Origin: Robbsia betulipollinis
GTDB lineage: Bacteria; Pseudomonadota; Gammaproteobacteria; Burkholderiales; Burkholderiaceae
Assembly: GCF_026624755.1 (NCBI RefSeq)
Contig: NZ_JAPMXC010000001.1
Location: forward strand, 2,142,365 to 2,206,364
Reading direction: 5' to 3'
DNA length: 64,000 bases
Shown: positions 27,099 to 37,401 of the stretch, one piece after another
Position numbering within the stretch: position 1 is the stretch's first letter
Layout: the number at the start of each line of letters is the position of its first letter
Made by a program: the position numbers and the translations under genes
Notes under the pieces: model-generated
Seen by the model: the letters and a program-made list of their open reading frames with translations, nothing else
Databases searched by the model: none
What the model was told of the DNA's origin: nothing

Positions 27099-29696
27099 AT
27101 GAAGCCCCCCCTTGAGAATCTTTTGCCCGCTGAAGCGCGATTGCGCCGTTTGCTGCCGCTGGCCCGCCGCTTCGCCGCGCCCCTGATCGCATTATTGATC
27201 TGCGCTTTGCTGATGCTGGTGTTCCAGCGTGTGTCCCGGCATTTCGATTACCACTCGGTCGTGCATACCCTGCGCGGTCTGTCGCCCGGCATCTGGGCGG
27301 CGTCGCTGGGCGCGACCGCGCTCAGCTACGTGGCGCTGGTGGCACGCGATGCGATCGGTCTTCGATATGTCGGCGAGACCGTGCCGCGCCCGGCGCTGTG
27401 GATCGGCGCCACCGTCGGCTCGGCGCTGGGCAATGCAACGGGCTTTGGCGCGTTGACGGGTGGGGCGGTGCGCTGTCGCGTCTATGGCACGGTGGGCGTG
27501 CAGGCCGCGCAGGTCGGCCGCCTGACGGCGTTCACCAGCGTGACGCTGGCCTTGTCGCTGGCGGTGATGACGGGCGTCGGCATGCTGGGCTGCGCCGCCA
27601 CGCTGAGCCCGATGTTCCGGCTGCCCGCGGGTGTGCTGCAGACCCTCGGCGGCGTGATCGTCGCCGCGTTCGCCGTCCTGCTGCTGGTGTGCGGGGCGCG
27701 GCCGCGCACGCTCGCCCTGCGGCGGCTGCCCTGGCTGGCGGCGCTGGATCTGACGGTGCCGAGCCGCAATGTGCTGCTGTGCGAGATGCTGTATTCGGTC
27801 GCCGACGTGGTGGCGGCCGGGCTGGCGCTGTGGGTGATCCTGCCGCACGGCGGCATTCATTTCACCAGTTTCATCGCCATCTATGCCGCTGCGCTGCTGC
27901 TTGGCATGATCGGCCATACGCCGGGCGGGCTGGGCATCTTCGAGGCGGCCATGGTGTTCGCCCTGGGGCGCAGCGTGTCGACGCCGGAAACGGTCGCGGC
28001 GCTGCTCGCCTACCGGGCGATCTACTTCGTCGTGCCGCTGGTGTTTTCCGCGGGCCTGCTCGCTGCGTTCGAAGGCCGCCTGCTGTCCGCGCGGTTCGCT
28101 TTCGTCAGCCCGCAGCGCATCGGCTGGCTCGCGCCGCTGTTCCTCGGCATCGTCACTTTCGCCGTGGGCAGCATGCTGGTGATTTCCGGCGCGCTGCCGG
28201 CCTACCGGATCCGCCTGCTGACGCTCAGCGACATCCTGCCTTTGTGGGTGCTGGAGAGTTCGCAACTGCTGGCCAGCGTCCTGGGCGTGCTGCTGCTGTT
28301 CGTCGCGCGCGGCCTGGTGCGCCGGCTCGACGCCGCCTGGTGGGTGGCGACGGTGCTGGTGGCGGTCAACCTCGCGCTGGCGCTGGCCAAGGGCCTTGCC
28401 TTCGTCGAGGCGGCGGTGCTCGCGGTGTTGCTGGTGTTGCTGATCGCGACGCGCCGGCAGTTCAACCGCTCGTCGTCGCTGTTCGCGGAGCGCTTTACGG
28501 CGGGCTGGCTGGTCTCCGTCGGCATCGTCGTCGGCCTGGCCGTCTGGATCATGTTCTTCGCGTTTCGCGACGTCGCCTACACGGGCCAGCTCTGGTGGGG
28601 CTTCGCGTTCGACGAGCGCGCGCCGCGTGCGTTGCGCGCCACGGTCAGCGCCGGCGTCTGCGCCGCGGCGATCGCCGTCTGGCAACTGCTGCGCCCCGCC
28701 GCGGGCCGTTTCGTCACCCCGCCGGCCGCCGATCTGGACGAAGCCTTTCGCATCGTGCGGGCGCAGGAGCGCAGCGACGCCGGCCTGGCGATGATGGGCG
28801 ACAAGAGCTTCCTGTTCTCCGCCTCGCGGCAATCCTTTCTGATGTACGCAAAGCGCGGCCGGACCTGGGCGGCGCTGCACGACCCGGTGGGGCCGCGCGA
28901 GGAGTGGGCCGGCCTGATCCGCGATTTCGTGCTGCTCGCGCATGCGCACGGCGGCCGCGCCGCCTTCTACCAGGTGCGGGCCGACGCATTGCCGCTGTAC
29001 CTGGATTCCGGTCTGACCCTGATGAAACTGGGCGAGGAAGCGCAGATTCCGCTCAAGGAATTCAGCATGGCCGGTCCGCACCGCGCGAACCTGCGCTATG
29101 CGCTCAAGCGCGGCGAGAAGGATGGCCTGAGCGTGAAGGTCGTGCCGGCCAGCGATATCCCCGCCTTCCTGCCGACGTTGCGCCGGGTGTCGAACGCCTG
29201 GCTCGACAGTCGCTCCGCCAAGGAAAAGAGCTTTTCGGTCGCGGCCTTCAAGCCGGACTACCTGATCGCGCAGTCGGTCATGGTGGTTTATCAGAACCAG
29301 GTCGCGGTCGCGTTCGCCACCTTCATGACCACCGACCTGAACACCGAGGCGACCATCGGCGTGATGCGCCACGTGCCCGAGGCGTCGGCCTACACGATGG
29401 AATACCTCTTCACCACGCTGGCGCTGCACTTGAAGGAGGCGGGGTTCGGCAAGCTGAGCCTGGGCATGTCGCCGCTCTCGGGAATGCAGCCCGGGCCGCT
29501 CGCGTCGCCCTGGTACCGGCTCGCGAGCCTGACCTGGAAGTTCGGCGGGCGTTTCTACAATTTTCGCGGCCTGCGGGCGTTCAAGAACAAGTTTCAGCCG
29601 CGCTGGGAGCCGCGTTATCTGGCGGCCTCCGGTTCGGTCGGGGTGCTCTTCACGTTGGCCGATCTCTCATTGCTGGCAGGAGGCTGGCGTTCATGA
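27099..29696 (+). CDS. mprF: Lysyl-phosphatidylglycerol synthase/flippase MprF
   Basis: An 865-residue membrane protein. The N-terminal two thirds hold about 12-14 membrane helices of the flippase domain, with the GNATGFGALTGGAVRCRVYG and GHTPGGLGIFEA motifs; the C-terminal third is the cytosolic DUF2156 synthase domain (MMGDKSFLFSASRQSFLMY to WEPRYLA). The enzyme adds lysine (or alanine) from aminoacyl-tRNA to phosphatidylglycerol and flips the product outward, lowering surface charge and raising resistance to cationic peptides. The ATG of MKPPLENLL was chosen; an upstream in-frame ATG adds 20 unconvincing residues. Its stop overlaps the start of acvB/virJ. Confidence 0.93.
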   Translation: MKPPLENLLPAEARLRRLLPLARRFAAPLIALLICALLMLVFQRVSRHFDYHSVVHTLRGLSPGIWAASLGATALSYVALVARDAIGLRYVGETVPRPALWIGATVGSALGNATGFGALTGGAVRCRVYGTVGVQAAQVGRLTAFTSVTLALSLAVMTGVGMLGCAATLSPMFRLPAGVLQTLGGVIVAAFAVLLLVCGARPRTLALRRLPWLAALDLTVPSRNVLLCEMLYSVADVVAAGLALWVILPHGGIHFTSFIAIYAAALLLGMIGHTPGGLGIFEAAMVFALGRSVSTPETVAALLAYRAIYFVVPLVFSAGLLAAFEGRLLSARFAFVSPQRIGWLAPLFLGIVTFAVGSMLVISGALPAYRIRLLTLSDILPLWVLESSQLLASVLGVLLLFVARGLVRRLDAAWWVATVLVAVNLALALAKGLAFVEAAVLAVLLVLLIATRRQFNRSSSLFAERFTAGWLVSVGIVVGLAVWIMFFAFRDVAYTGQLWWGFAFDERAPRALRATVSAGVCAAAIAVWQLLRPAAGRFVTPPAADLDEAFRIVRAQERSDAGLAMMGDKSFLFSASRQSFLMYAKRGRTWAALHDPVGPREEWAGLIRDFVLLAHAHGGRAAFYQVRADALPLYLDSGLTLMKLGEEAQIPLKEFSMAGPHRANLRYALKRGEKDGLSVKVVPASDIPAFLPTLRRVSNAWLDSRSAKEKSFSVAAFKPDYLIAQSVMVVYQNQVAVAFATFMTTDLNTEATIGVMRHVPEASAYTMEYLFTTLALHLKEAGFGKLSLGMSPLSGMQPGPLASPWYRLASLTWKFGGRFYNFRGLRAFKNKFQPRWEPRYLAASGSVGVLFTLADLSLLAGGWRS

Positions 29697-31153
29697 TGGC
29701 GATCTTCAAAAATATGCTTTCGACGGGGCGGGCCGGCCTGACGGCGAGTCTGACAACGCGTCTGATGGGACTTTCACTGCTGGCGGGCATGGTGCCGGCG
29801 GCGCACGCGACGGGCGTCACGACGACCCTCGACGGCCGTTTGTACGGCGACGTCGTGGTCGCGCAGCCCGTGGGCCCGATGCGGGCGTTCGTCGTCCTGT
29901 ACTCGGGCGGCGACGGCTGGCAGCGCGGGGACCAGGACGCCGCCGAACTGCTGGCGCGCAACGGCGCGCTGGTGGTGGGCGTCAACACCCCGCGCTATGC
30001 GGCGAAGCTCGCGGCCACGCAGGAGAACAAGCTCGGTTGTCATTATCTGGTCGACGATGCCGAGGCGATCAGTCATCAATTGCAGCGCGAAGCGCATTCG
30101 ACCCGTTACTTCCTGCCGATTCTCGCGGGGGTGGGGCAGGGCGGCCTGCTGGCGGAGCGCTCGCTGGCGCGGGCACCGGCGAATACCTTGTCGGGCGCGA
30201 TCGTGCTGAACGCGGAGACGCAGCTCGATGCACGTTTCAACCCTTGCGTGCCGGATCCGACGATCACCCACGTCAAGGGGTTCCCCGGCTTTATCGAGAC
30301 AGGCGTGATCGCGGGGGCCGGCGGTACGGGCCCGGCGAACAAAGCGGGGACGGTGTCCTCGAACGTGCCCTTGAATGCGGCGGTGAGTGCGGCGCTGAAC
30401 GGGGCGCCCGCGCCGCGCCAGTTCACGAAGGACACCACCGAGGCCCAGGCGTTGCTGACCCTGCTCAAGCCGCATCTCTCGGCGCCGGGCGCACATGACG
30501 AGGAGGACCTGTCGGATCTGCCGTTGATCGAATTGCCGGCCGCGCAGCCAAGCGACATGCTCGCCATCGTCATTTCGGGCGACGGTGGCTGGCGCGATCT
30601 CGACAAGACGATCGCCGAATCCCTGCAGCGCGAGGGCATTCCGGTGGTCGGCATCGACGCACTGCGTTACTTCTGGAGCGCGAAGACGCCCGAGCAGACC
30701 AGCCACGACGTCGCCCGCGTGATCCAGGTCTACGGGGCGCGCTGGCATACGCGGCATATCGCGCTGGTGGGTTATTCGTTCGGCGCGAGCGTGATGCCCT
30801 TCGTCTATGACCGCCTGCCCGCGCCGATGCGCGCCGAGGTGTCGCAGCTCTCGTTGCTGGGTTTCGGGCCGATGGCCGACTTTCAGATCCGGGTGACCGG
30901 CTGGCTGGGCCTGCCGGCGAGCGACAAGGCCTTGCCGGTGCTGCCGGAAACCGCTCACGTACCGACGGCGCTGCTGCAGTGTTTCTACGGTGCGGAAGAG
31001 ACGGAAACCGCCTGTCCCGACCTCGCGAAGCGCGGCGCGACCGTCGTCAAGACCACGGGCGGCCATCACTTCGGCCATGACTACGACGAGCTGGCGCGGG
31101 AGATCGTGACGCGCTGGCGCGCGCAGATCGGCACGCCGGCGGCAGGGCACTAG
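29693..31153 (+). CDS. AcvB/VirJ-family lysyl-phosphatidylglycerol hydrolase
   Basis: A 486-residue exported protein (signal peptide about 1-38, cleaved after AHA) with two related alpha/beta-hydrolase-like halves, each opening with a Gly/Asp motif: LYSGGDGW and ISGDGGWRDL. The second half is the VirJ domain and has a nucleophile elbow GYSFG (Ser362). AcvB of Agrobacterium hydrolyses lysyl-phosphatidylglycerol in the periplasm. The ATG overlaps the mprF stop (ATGA) and has an AGGAGG-type site within mprF, so maker and hydrolase of the same lipid are translationally coupled. Confidence 0.88.
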   Translation: MMAIFKNMLSTGRAGLTASLTTRLMGLSLLAGMVPAAHATGVTTTLDGRLYGDVVVAQPVGPMRAFVVLYSGGDGWQRGDQDAAELLARNGALVVGVNTPRYAAKLAATQENKLGCHYLVDDAEAISHQLQREAHSTRYFLPILAGVGQGGLLAERSLARAPANTLSGAIVLNAETQLDARFNPCVPDPTITHVKGFPGFIETGVIAGAGGTGPANKAGTVSSNVPLNAAVSAALNGAPAPRQFTKDTTEAQALLTLLKPHLSAPGAHDEEDLSDLPLIELPAAQPSDMLAIVISGDGGWRDLDKTIAESLQREGIPVVGIDALRYFWSAKTPEQTSHDVARVIQVYGARWHTRHIALVGYSFGASVMPFVYDRLPAPMRAEVSQLSLLGFGPMADFQIRVTGWLGLPASDKALPVLPETAHVPTALLQCFYGAEETETACPDLAKRGATVVKTTGGHHFGHDYDELAREIVTRWRAQIGTPAAGH

Positions 31154-31167
31154 GCGGCGCGGAGGAA

Positions 31168-31187
31168 CGGCGGGCGTCGCCCCGCCG
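31168..31187. terminator. GC hairpin between convergent acvB/virJ and argH
   Basis: CGGCGGG and CCCGCCG pair around a 6-base loop in the 65-bp gap between converging genes. Next to it is a run of CAGCCG-type hexamers (about 31188-31216). No U-run is present, so termination is a guess from position. Confidence 0.35.
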
Positions 31188-31218
31188 CAGCCGCCGCAGC
31201 CGCAGCCGCAGCCGCGGG

Positions 31219-32637
31219 CTAGCCTGCCTCGGCCGCCAGCGCGGCACGCGCGGCGTCCACCGCGGCGCGCACCTGATCGGGCGCGGTGCCGCCCGGATGG
31301 TTGCGCGACGCGACCGAGCCTTCGAGCGTCAGGTAGTCGGCCACGTCGTCGCCCAGCAGCGGCGCGACGGCGGGCAACTCGGCGCGCAGCGCGTCGAGCG
31401 ACAGGTCGCCCAGGTCGCAACCCCGGTCGACGCAGATGCGCACGGCATGCGCGACTGCTTCGTGCGCATCGCGAAACGCCAGGCCGCGCTTGACCAGATA
31501 GTCGGCGAGATCGGTCGCGGTCGAGAAACCCTGCGCGGCGGCGTGCCGCATCGCATCGGCCTTGACCGTGATGCCGGCGCTCATTTCCGCGAAGATGCGC
31601 AGCGTGTCGACGACCGTGTCGACCGTGTCGAACAAGGGTTCCTTGTCCTCCTGGTTGTCCTTGTTGTACGCGAGCGGCTGACCCTTCATCAGCATCAACA
31701 GACCCATCAGGTGCCCGGCGACGCGGCCGGCCTTGCCGCGCGCGAGTTCCGGCACGTCCGGGTTCTTCTTCTGCGGCATGATCGACGAGCCGGTGCAGAA
31801 CCGGTCGGCCAGATCGATGAAGCCGATGCGCGGGCTGATCCACAGCACCAGTTCCTCGGAGAAGCGCGAGACGTGCGTCATGATCAGCGCCGCGGCGGCG
31901 GTGAATTCGATCGCGAAGTCCCGGTCCGAGACCGCGTCGAGCGAGTTCGCGCAGATGCCGTCGAAGCCGAGGGTGCGGGCGACCGCGTGCCGGTCGATCG
32001 GATAGCTGGTGCCGGCCAGCGCGGCGGCGCCCAGCGGCAGGCGGTTCACGCGCTTGCGGCAGTCGCGCAGTCGTTCCGCGTCGCGGCTGAACATTTCGAC
32101 ATAGGCGAGCAGGTGATGGCCGAAGGTGACCGGCTGCGCGACCTGCAGGTGCGTGAAGCCGGGCATGATGGTGCCGGCATGCTGGGCGGCGAGGTCGATC
32201 AGCGCGCTGCGCAGCCCGGCCAGCAGGTCCACGATCCGGTCGATCTCGCCGCGCAGCCAGAGGCGGATGTCGGTGGCGACCTGGTCGTTGCGCGAGCGGC
32301 CGGTATGCAGGCGCTTGCCCGACATGCCGATCAGCGCGGTCAGGCGCGCCTCGATGTTCAGATGGACGTCCTCGAGATCGAGCTGCCAGACGAATTCGCC
32401 GCGCTCGATCTCGCCGCGGATCTGCGCCATCCCGCTTTCGATCGCGGCGAGGTCCTCGTGCGCGATGATGCCCTGCGCGGCAAGCATCTGCGCATGCGCC
32501 AGCGAGCCTGCGATGTCGACCAGCGCCAGGCGCTTGTCGAAAAAGACCGACGAGGTATAGCGCTTGACCAGATCGGACATCGGCTCGGAGAAGCGTGCGG
32601 ACCAGGCTTCGGCTTTCTTGGAAAATTGGGACGTCAT
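31219..32637 (-). CDS. argH: Argininosuccinate lyase
   Basis: A 472-residue lyase that splits argininosuccinate into arginine and fumarate, the last step of arginine synthesis. The fumarase/aspartase superfamily signature [12 protein letters not shown], with the catalytic serine, is intact, as are [12 protein letters not shown] and the [15 protein letters not shown]-like [11 protein letters not shown] blocks. Length is typical. It diverges from hemC over 236 bp. Confidence 0.95.
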   Translation of the reverse strand: MTSQFSKKAEAWSARFSEPMSDLVKRYTSSVFFDKRLALVDIAGSLAHAQMLAAQGIIAHEDLAAIESGMAQIRGEIERGEFVWQLDLEDVHLNIEARLTALIGMSGKRLHTGRSRNDQVATDIRLWLRGEIDRIVDLLAGLRSALIDLAAQHAGTIMPGFTHLQVAQPVTFGHHLLAYVEMFSRDAERLRDCRKRVNRLPLGAAALAGTSYPIDRHAVARTLGFDGICANSLDAVSDRDFAIEFTAAAALIMTHVSRFSEELVLWISPRIGFIDLADRFCTGSSIMPQKKNPDVPELARGKAGRVAGHLMGLLMLMKGQPLAYNKDNQEDKEPLFDTVDTVVDTLRIFAEMSAGITVKADAMRHAAAQGFSTATDLADYLVKRGLAFRDAHEAVAHAVRICVDRGCDLGDLSLDALRAELPAVAPLLGDDVADYLTLEGSVASRNHPGGTAPDQVRAAVDAARAALAAEAG

Positions 32638-32750
32638 GAGGGCGCGTGCAAGCGGGTTCGAGTAAGGGAGGACGAGGCGGCGGACCAGGCGGACCAGGCG
32701 GAATTATAGCAACTGCGCCGCGCGGCACGCGCGCCGCATGGCGAGCGCGC

Positions 32751-32786
32751 CGGGAGGCGGGCCGGGAAGCGGGCCGGGAAGCGGGC
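32751..32786. repeat. 12-bp tandem repeat between argH and hemC
   Basis: Three head-to-tail units: CGGGAGGCGGGC, then two of CGGGAAGCGGGC. They lie in the divergent promoter gap, about 115-150 bp before the argH start and about 90-120 bp before hemC. Confidence 0.8.
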
Positions 32787-32873
32787 CGGACCGCCACGGT
32801 CCATGAAAAAGCCGCATGCTAACATTCGGCATTCCGCGGCCTGTCGCGCCGGGCGTTACCCGTTGCTCATTCG

Positions 32874-33953
32874 ATGACTATTCCGACCGCTTTCGATGGC
32901 GCTGCCGTGCCACCCTCGGCTCACCTCGCCGCCCAGCCACCGGCCCGATTGGTGATCGCCTCGCGCGAGAGCCGTCTCGCGATGTGGCAGGCCGAACACG
33001 TGCAGGCGGCGTTGCGGCGCCTCTATCCCGCGTGCGACGTGCAGATCCTGGGCATGACCACGCGGGGCGACCAGATTCTCGACCGCACCCTGTCGAAGGT
33101 GGGCGGCAAGGGCCTGTTCGTGAAGGAACTGGAGAACGCACTGGCCGAGGGTCGCGCGGACCTCGCGGTGCACTCGCTGAAAGACGTGCCGATGGTGCTG
33201 CCGGAGGGCTTTCTGCTGAGCACCATCCTCGAGCGCGAGGATCCGCGCGATGCGCTGGTCGCGGCGGCCGGCGCGACGCTGGATTCGCTCGATGCGCTGC
33301 CGCCCGGCGCCGTCGTCGGCACCTCCAGCCTGCGACGCGAGGCGATGATCCGCGCCCGTTACCCGCATCTGCAGGTCAACAGCCTGCGCGGCAACCTCGA
33401 CACGCGCCTGGGCAAGCTCGACCGCGGCGACTACGCGGCGATCATCCTGGCCGCAGCCGGTCTCAAGCGCCTGGGACTGGGGCACCGGATCAGCGCGTTG
33501 ATCGACGAGGACACCAGCCTGCCGGCGGCGGGCCAGGGCGCGCTCGGCATCGAGATCTCCGCTTCGCGCGCGGAGCTGGCGCACTGGCTCGCGCCGCTGC
33601 ACCACACGGCCAGCGCCCATGCGGTGGAGGCCGAGCGGATGGTGTCGCGGCTGCTGGGCGGCAGTTGCGAGGTGCCGATCGCCGCGTTCGCGCGCTGGGA
33701 CGCGGACGGCGCGACATTGCGCATGCGCGCGCGCGTCTCGACGCCGGATGGCGCCCGGGTGCTCGAAGCGCATGTCGAGGGGGCACCCCGGGACACGCTG
33801 GCGGCGGAAGCGATGGGCCGGCAAGTCGGCGAGGCCTTGGTCGCCCAGGGCGCGCAGGCGATCGTCGATGCGCTGACGACGGCCGGCGAACGCAGCGACG
33901 GTGCGGCCGGCGCCGGCCGCGGGCCCACCGATTCCTCTTCGCCGCTGGCTTGA
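32874..33953 (+). CDS. hemC: Hydroxymethylbilane synthase
   Basis: Porphobilinogen deaminase: it joins four porphobilinogens into hydroxymethylbilane for heme and cobalamin. Seen are the [15 protein letters not shown]-terminal block, [26 protein letters not shown], and the cysteine of GGSCEVP that anchors the dipyrromethane cofactor. At 359 residues it is longer than usual because of about 20 leading and 20 trailing low-complexity residues. It is first in a hemC-hemD-hemX-hemY operon. Confidence 0.94.
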   Translation: MTIPTAFDGAAVPPSAHLAAQPPARLVIASRESRLAMWQAEHVQAALRRLYPACDVQILGMTTRGDQILDRTLSKVGGKGLFVKELENALAEGRADLAVHSLKDVPMVLPEGFLLSTILEREDPRDALVAAAGATLDSLDALPPGAVVGTSSLRREAMIRARYPHLQVNSLRGNLDTRLGKLDRGDYAAIILAAAGLKRLGLGHRISALIDEDTSLPAAGQGALGIEISASRAELAHWLAPLHHTASAHAVEAERMVSRLLGGSCEVPIAAFARWDADGATLRMRARVSTPDGARVLEAHVEGAPRDTLAAEAMGRQVGEALVAQGAQAIVDALTTAGERSDGAAGAGRGPTDSSSPLA

Positions 33954-33961
33954 ACCACGTG

Positions 33962-35023
33962 ATGCCGGAGCGCGCGCCCGCCCGCCGATCGCCTTTGGGC
34001 GTGGTGCTGACGCGTCCGGCCGGGCAATCGGCGCCGCTCGCTGCGGCACTGGCCCGCCTCGCGCCGTCGCGCATCCGGACCATCGATTTTCCGCTCATCG
34101 AGATTCGCGCCAGCGCGGACCCCGGTGCGCTCGATACCGCGCTGCGCCGGCTGGCGCGCTTCGCGCTGGTGTTTTTCGTCTCGCCCAACGCCATCGAGCA
34201 GGCGTTTGCCCGCGGCGCGGCGCTGGGAATCGACGTCGCCGCGGCGCTGGGCCGGAACGGGGACCAGGACCGTGATCGGAAACGGAAACCGGGTCCCGGG
34301 CCGGGCCGGGGCGTGCTGATCGCGGCGGTGGGCCCGGGCAGCGTGCAGGCGCTGGCCGCGCACGGCGTGCGGCCCGGCACGCATCGGCTGCTGGCGCCGG
34401 CGGGCGCGCTCGAGGCGGCAGCCATGCTCGAGGCGGCGGGCGGGCTGGAAGCCGGACCCGATCCCGACGCGATGCACGCGGACGCGGACGCGGACGCGCA
34501 GCGTCGTCAGGCGCAGGCCGAAGCGATTCGTTACGATTCCGAGGCGCTGCTCGACGCGCTGGCGCGCAGCGGCGAGCGCCCGGCGCTGGCGGGTGGCGAG
34601 GCGCTGATCGTACGCGGCGACGGCGGCCGCGAGCTGTTCGCCGACGCGCTGCGCGACGCCGGCATGACCGTGCACGCGGTGACGGCGTATGAGCGGCACG
34701 TGCCCGCGCCGAGCGCGGCCGTGTGGCAACCGATCTGCCGCCTGCTGGAAGAGGACCTGCCGCATGTCTGGGTCCTGAGCAGTTCCGAAGGCGTGCGCAA
34801 CCTCGACCTGCTGGCGCGCGCGCATTTCGCGGGCAGCGGGGACGCCCGCCACGCGGCGCTCAAGCACGCGCGGGTGATCGTCCCGCACCCGCGGATCGCC
34901 GCCGCGGCGAGCCGGGCGGGTTTTGATACGATAACGCACGCTGGCGCCGGCGACGCCAATCTCCTCCGCGCAATTCTCGCGGCATCCGACCCTATCGCAC
35001 ACGACGAGCATGACAGACGCTAA
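33962..35023 (+). CDS. hemD: Uroporphyrinogen-III synthase with disordered inserts
   Basis: A 353-residue HemD, which closes hydroxymethylbilane into uroporphyrinogen III. The family is poorly conserved; LTRPAGQSAPL, FFVSPNAIEQAF, VGPGSVQAL and LIVRGDGGRELFADAL are its usual blocks. Most HemD proteins have about 250-270 residues. The extra length is two inserts: a charged DQDRDRKRKPGPGPGR stretch and an Asp/Ala-rich DAMHADADADAQRR stretch. It starts 8 bp after hemC and overlaps hemX by 14 bp. An in-frame GTG one codon upstream is also possible. Confidence 0.88.
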   Translation: MPERAPARRSPLGVVLTRPAGQSAPLAAALARLAPSRIRTIDFPLIEIRASADPGALDTALRRLARFALVFFVSPNAIEQAFARGAALGIDVAAALGRNGDQDRDRKRKPGPGPGRGVLIAAVGPGSVQALAAHGVRPGTHRLLAPAGALEAAAMLEAAGGLEAGPDPDAMHADADADAQRRQAQAEAIRYDSEALLDALARSGERPALAGGEALIVRGDGGRELFADALRDAGMTVHAVTAYERHVPAPSAAVWQPICRLLEEDLPHVWVLSSSEGVRNLDLLARAHFAGSGDARHAALKHARVIVPHPRIAAAASRAGFDTITHAGAGDANLLRAILAASDPIAHDEHDRR

Positions 35024-36197
35024 CGATTCACGAACTGAACCGGACGCCCAGCGCGGAGCGAACCCGTATGCCAAGGAAATACTCGGCGAGCGCTCGCGTG
35101 CGTCGACGAGCACGGCCGCCGGCGCCTCGTCCCGTCCTTCCCGGGCCGCGCCGCGCCGCGTGCCGTTCAACGCCATCGCGCTCTGGATCGCGCTGCTGCT
35201 GCTCGTCGGCGCGGCGCTCGCGGGCGCCTATCTGTTGAATCAGCGTTTCGAACGGGCGCTCGGCGCGCTGGGCGAGCGCACGACGCGCAGCGATGCCGCG
35301 CTCGCCGACACGCGTGCGAAGAGCGAGCAGGCGCTCGCGGCGTCGCGTCAGCTCGATGGCCAGGTGGCTGCGCTGTCCGGCCGCCTGGGTGATGCGCAAA
35401 CGCAGCAGCAGGCGCTCGAACAGCTCTACCAGGATCTCGCGCGCAATCGCGACGACTGGGTGATGACGGACGCCGAACAGACGCTGTCCACCGCCAATCA
35501 GCAATTGCAGCTCACCGGCAACGTGCAACTGGCGCTGTTCGCGCTGCAAAATGCCGATGCGCAACTGGCCAGCACCGACGGGCCGCAGGTCCTGGTGATC
35601 CGCCGCGCCATCGCCGCCGACACCGACAAGCTCAAGGCGCTGCCGGTCATCGACGTGCCGGGTCTCGCGTTGCGGCTCGACCAGGCCATCGCCCAGATAG
35701 ACAGCCTGCCGCTCACGGGCGATGTGCCGGCCGCCGCGGCGAATGCCGGTGCCGCTGCCGGTGATGCGACGCCAGGCGCGTCCGCGTCGGGCGTGCGCGC
35801 GTCGCCGTTGACGGGGCTTTTCTGGAAGCAGTGGTGGCTGCGTGTCTCGCACGGTTTCGGCGCCAGCGCATCGCATCTGATCCAGGTGCGCCGTATCGAC
35901 CCGGGCAGCGCCGACGCGATGCTCGTCGCGCCCGCGCAGGCGCAATACCTGCGCGAGAACGTCAAGCTGCGGCTGCTGTCGGCGCGCCTGTCGCTGCTCG
36001 CGCGCGACGAGAAGACGCTGCGCGCCGATCTTGCCGCGGCCGACGATGCGCTTGCCCGGTATTTCGATTCGTCGTCCCGCGCCATCGGCGTGGTGCGCGG
36101 CACGATCGCCGACATCCAGCGCACCGCCCAGCAGGTGACGGTGCCGACCCTCGACGCCAGCCTGCAGGCGCTGCGTCAGTACAAGTCGCGAGGGTGA
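35010..36197 (+). CDS. hemX: HemX-type membrane protein of the heme operon
   Basis: A 395-residue single-pass inner-membrane protein. An acidic/basic cytosolic leader is followed by one helix (IALWIALLLLVGAALAGAYL, about residues 54-74), a coiled-coil segment (70-140) and an alpha-helical periplasmic domain. Proteins of this family follow hemD in proteobacteria; older databases call them uroporphyrinogen-III methyltransferase, but the methyltransferase motifs are absent. It overlaps hemD and is 4 bp from hemY. Its exact role in heme synthesis is unknown. Confidence 0.85.
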   Translation: MTDANDSRTEPDAQRGANPYAKEILGERSRASTSTAAGASSRPSRAAPRRVPFNAIALWIALLLLVGAALAGAYLLNQRFERALGALGERTTRSDAALADTRAKSEQALAASRQLDGQVAALSGRLGDAQTQQQALEQLYQDLARNRDDWVMTDAEQTLSTANQQLQLTGNVQLALFALQNADAQLASTDGPQVLVIRRAIAADTDKLKALPVIDVPGLALRLDQAIAQIDSLPLTGDVPAAAANAGAAAGDATPGASASGVRASPLTGLFWKQWWLRVSHGFGASASHLIQVRRIDPGSADAMLVAPAQAQYLRENVKLRLLSARLSLLARDEKTLRADLAAADDALARYFDSSSRAIGVVRGTIADIQRTAQQVTVPTLDASLQALRQYKSRG

Positions 36198-36201
36198 ACC
36201 G

Positions 36202-37392
36202 ATGACGATCAAGGGTCTTCTCTGGATCGCGGCGCTATTCGTGTTCGCGGTCGCCCTCGCGCTGGCGGGGCGTTTCGAACAGGGTCATGTGATCCTGATC
36301 TATGCGCCGTACCGCGTTGACATGTCCCTGCATGCGCTGGTCGGCCTGATCATCGTGGCCTTCGTTCTGACGTATGTGCTGATCCGCGTATTCCGGAGCA
36401 TCGTCCGAATGCCGTCGCGCGTGTCCGGCTACCGCGCGCGCGCGCGCGCCGGCAAGGCGCAGGCGGCGCTGCGCGATGCACTCGGCAATCTGTACGCGGG
36501 ACGGTTCTCGCGCGCCGAGAAAGCCGCGCGCGTGGCCGCCACGTTGCCGGAGAACCGCGACGGCGCCGGACTGATCGGCGCGCTCGCCGCGCACCGCATG
36601 CGCGAGAGCGAACGCCGCGATACCTGGCTCGACGGCGTCACCGCGCCGCAATGGCAGGACGCCAAGCTGATGACGCTCGCGGAAATGCAGGTCGATGCGC
36701 ACGATCCGCAAGCGGCCCTCGCGGCGTTGAACCTCCTGGAGGATCAGGGCGCGAAACGCCTGCGCGCGCAGCAGATCGGCCTGCGCGCGCACAAGGCGTT
36801 GCAGAACTGGGGCGAGGTGCTGCGCCTTGTCAGGGCGCTGGCCAAGCGCGAGGCGATCCACCCGGCAACCGCCGCGCACCTGGAGCGGCAGGCGGCCGAG
36901 CACCTGCTGCGCGAGCGTCGCCACGACGGCGACGCGCTGACGAGCTGTTGGCAGGCTCTGCCCGAAGCGACGCGGCTCGCGCCGCGGATCGCGGATCTGT
37001 GCGCGGAGCTGCTGCTCGCGCTCGACCGGGCGGCCGATGCAAGGCGCATCGTCGAGACCGCGCTGGCGGCCGAGTGGGACGCGCGCCTGGTGCGCCGCTT
37101 CGGTGGCTGCGGCGGCACGGACCCGCTACCGCTGATCCAGCGCGCGGAGACCTGGCAGGGCGCGCATCCCGAAGACGCGGATCTGTGCTTCGCGCTGGGC
37201 CGCCTGTGCGTGCAGCAACGCTTGTGGGGCAAAGCACAGTCTTTCCTCGAGGCCGCGCTCAGACTCGCGCAGGACGACACGCTGAAGGTCCGCACCCATC
37301 GCGCACTGGCGCGAATGCACGAAACGCTCGGCAACCTGAACGAAGCCAATGTGCACTATCGCGCGAGCGCGATGGCGGTGAACCTGAATTGA
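36202..37392 (+). CDS. hemY: HemY-type TPR membrane protein of the heme operon
   Basis: A 396-residue protein with two N-terminal membrane helices (residues about 5-20 and 40-65) followed by a helical TPR-like domain ([24 protein letters not shown] near the end). This proteobacterial HemY is unrelated to the protoporphyrinogen oxidase of the same name in Bacillus. It ends the hemCDXY operon and is followed by a strong stem-loop. Its molecular role in late heme synthesis is not settled. Confidence 0.86.
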   Translation: MTIKGLLWIAALFVFAVALALAGRFEQGHVILIYAPYRVDMSLHALVGLIIVAFVLTYVLIRVFRSIVRMPSRVSGYRARARAGKAQAALRDALGNLYAGRFSRAEKAARVAATLPENRDGAGLIGALAAHRMRESERRDTWLDGVTAPQWQDAKLMTLAEMQVDAHDPQAALAALNLLEDQGAKRLRAQQIGLRAHKALQNWGEVLRLVRALAKREAIHPATAAHLERQAAEHLLRERRHDGDALTSCWQALPEATRLAPRIADLCAELLLALDRAADARRIVETALAAEWDARLVRRFGGCGGTDPLPLIQRAETWQGAHPEDADLCFALGRLCVQQRLWGKAQSFLEAALRLAQDDTLKVRTHRALARMHETLGNLNEANVHYRASAMAVNLN

Positions 37393-37401
37393 CGAAACCG
37401 G

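Noticed and set aside
27398-29692. A long upstream extension of the acvB/virJ frame through mprF
   Set aside because: It has the composition of a shifted frame; the signal peptide and ribosome-binding site fix the start at 29693.
31188-31216. CAGCCG hexamer run as a possible CRISPR or regulatory array
   Set aside because: Units are too short and have no spacers; it is simple-sequence GC repeat between converging genes. No CRISPR array was seen anywhere in the window.
35010-36197. hemX as a uroporphyrinogen-III C-methyltransferase
   Set aside because: The SAM-binding methyltransferase motifs are missing; the protein is a membrane-anchored coiled-coil HemX.
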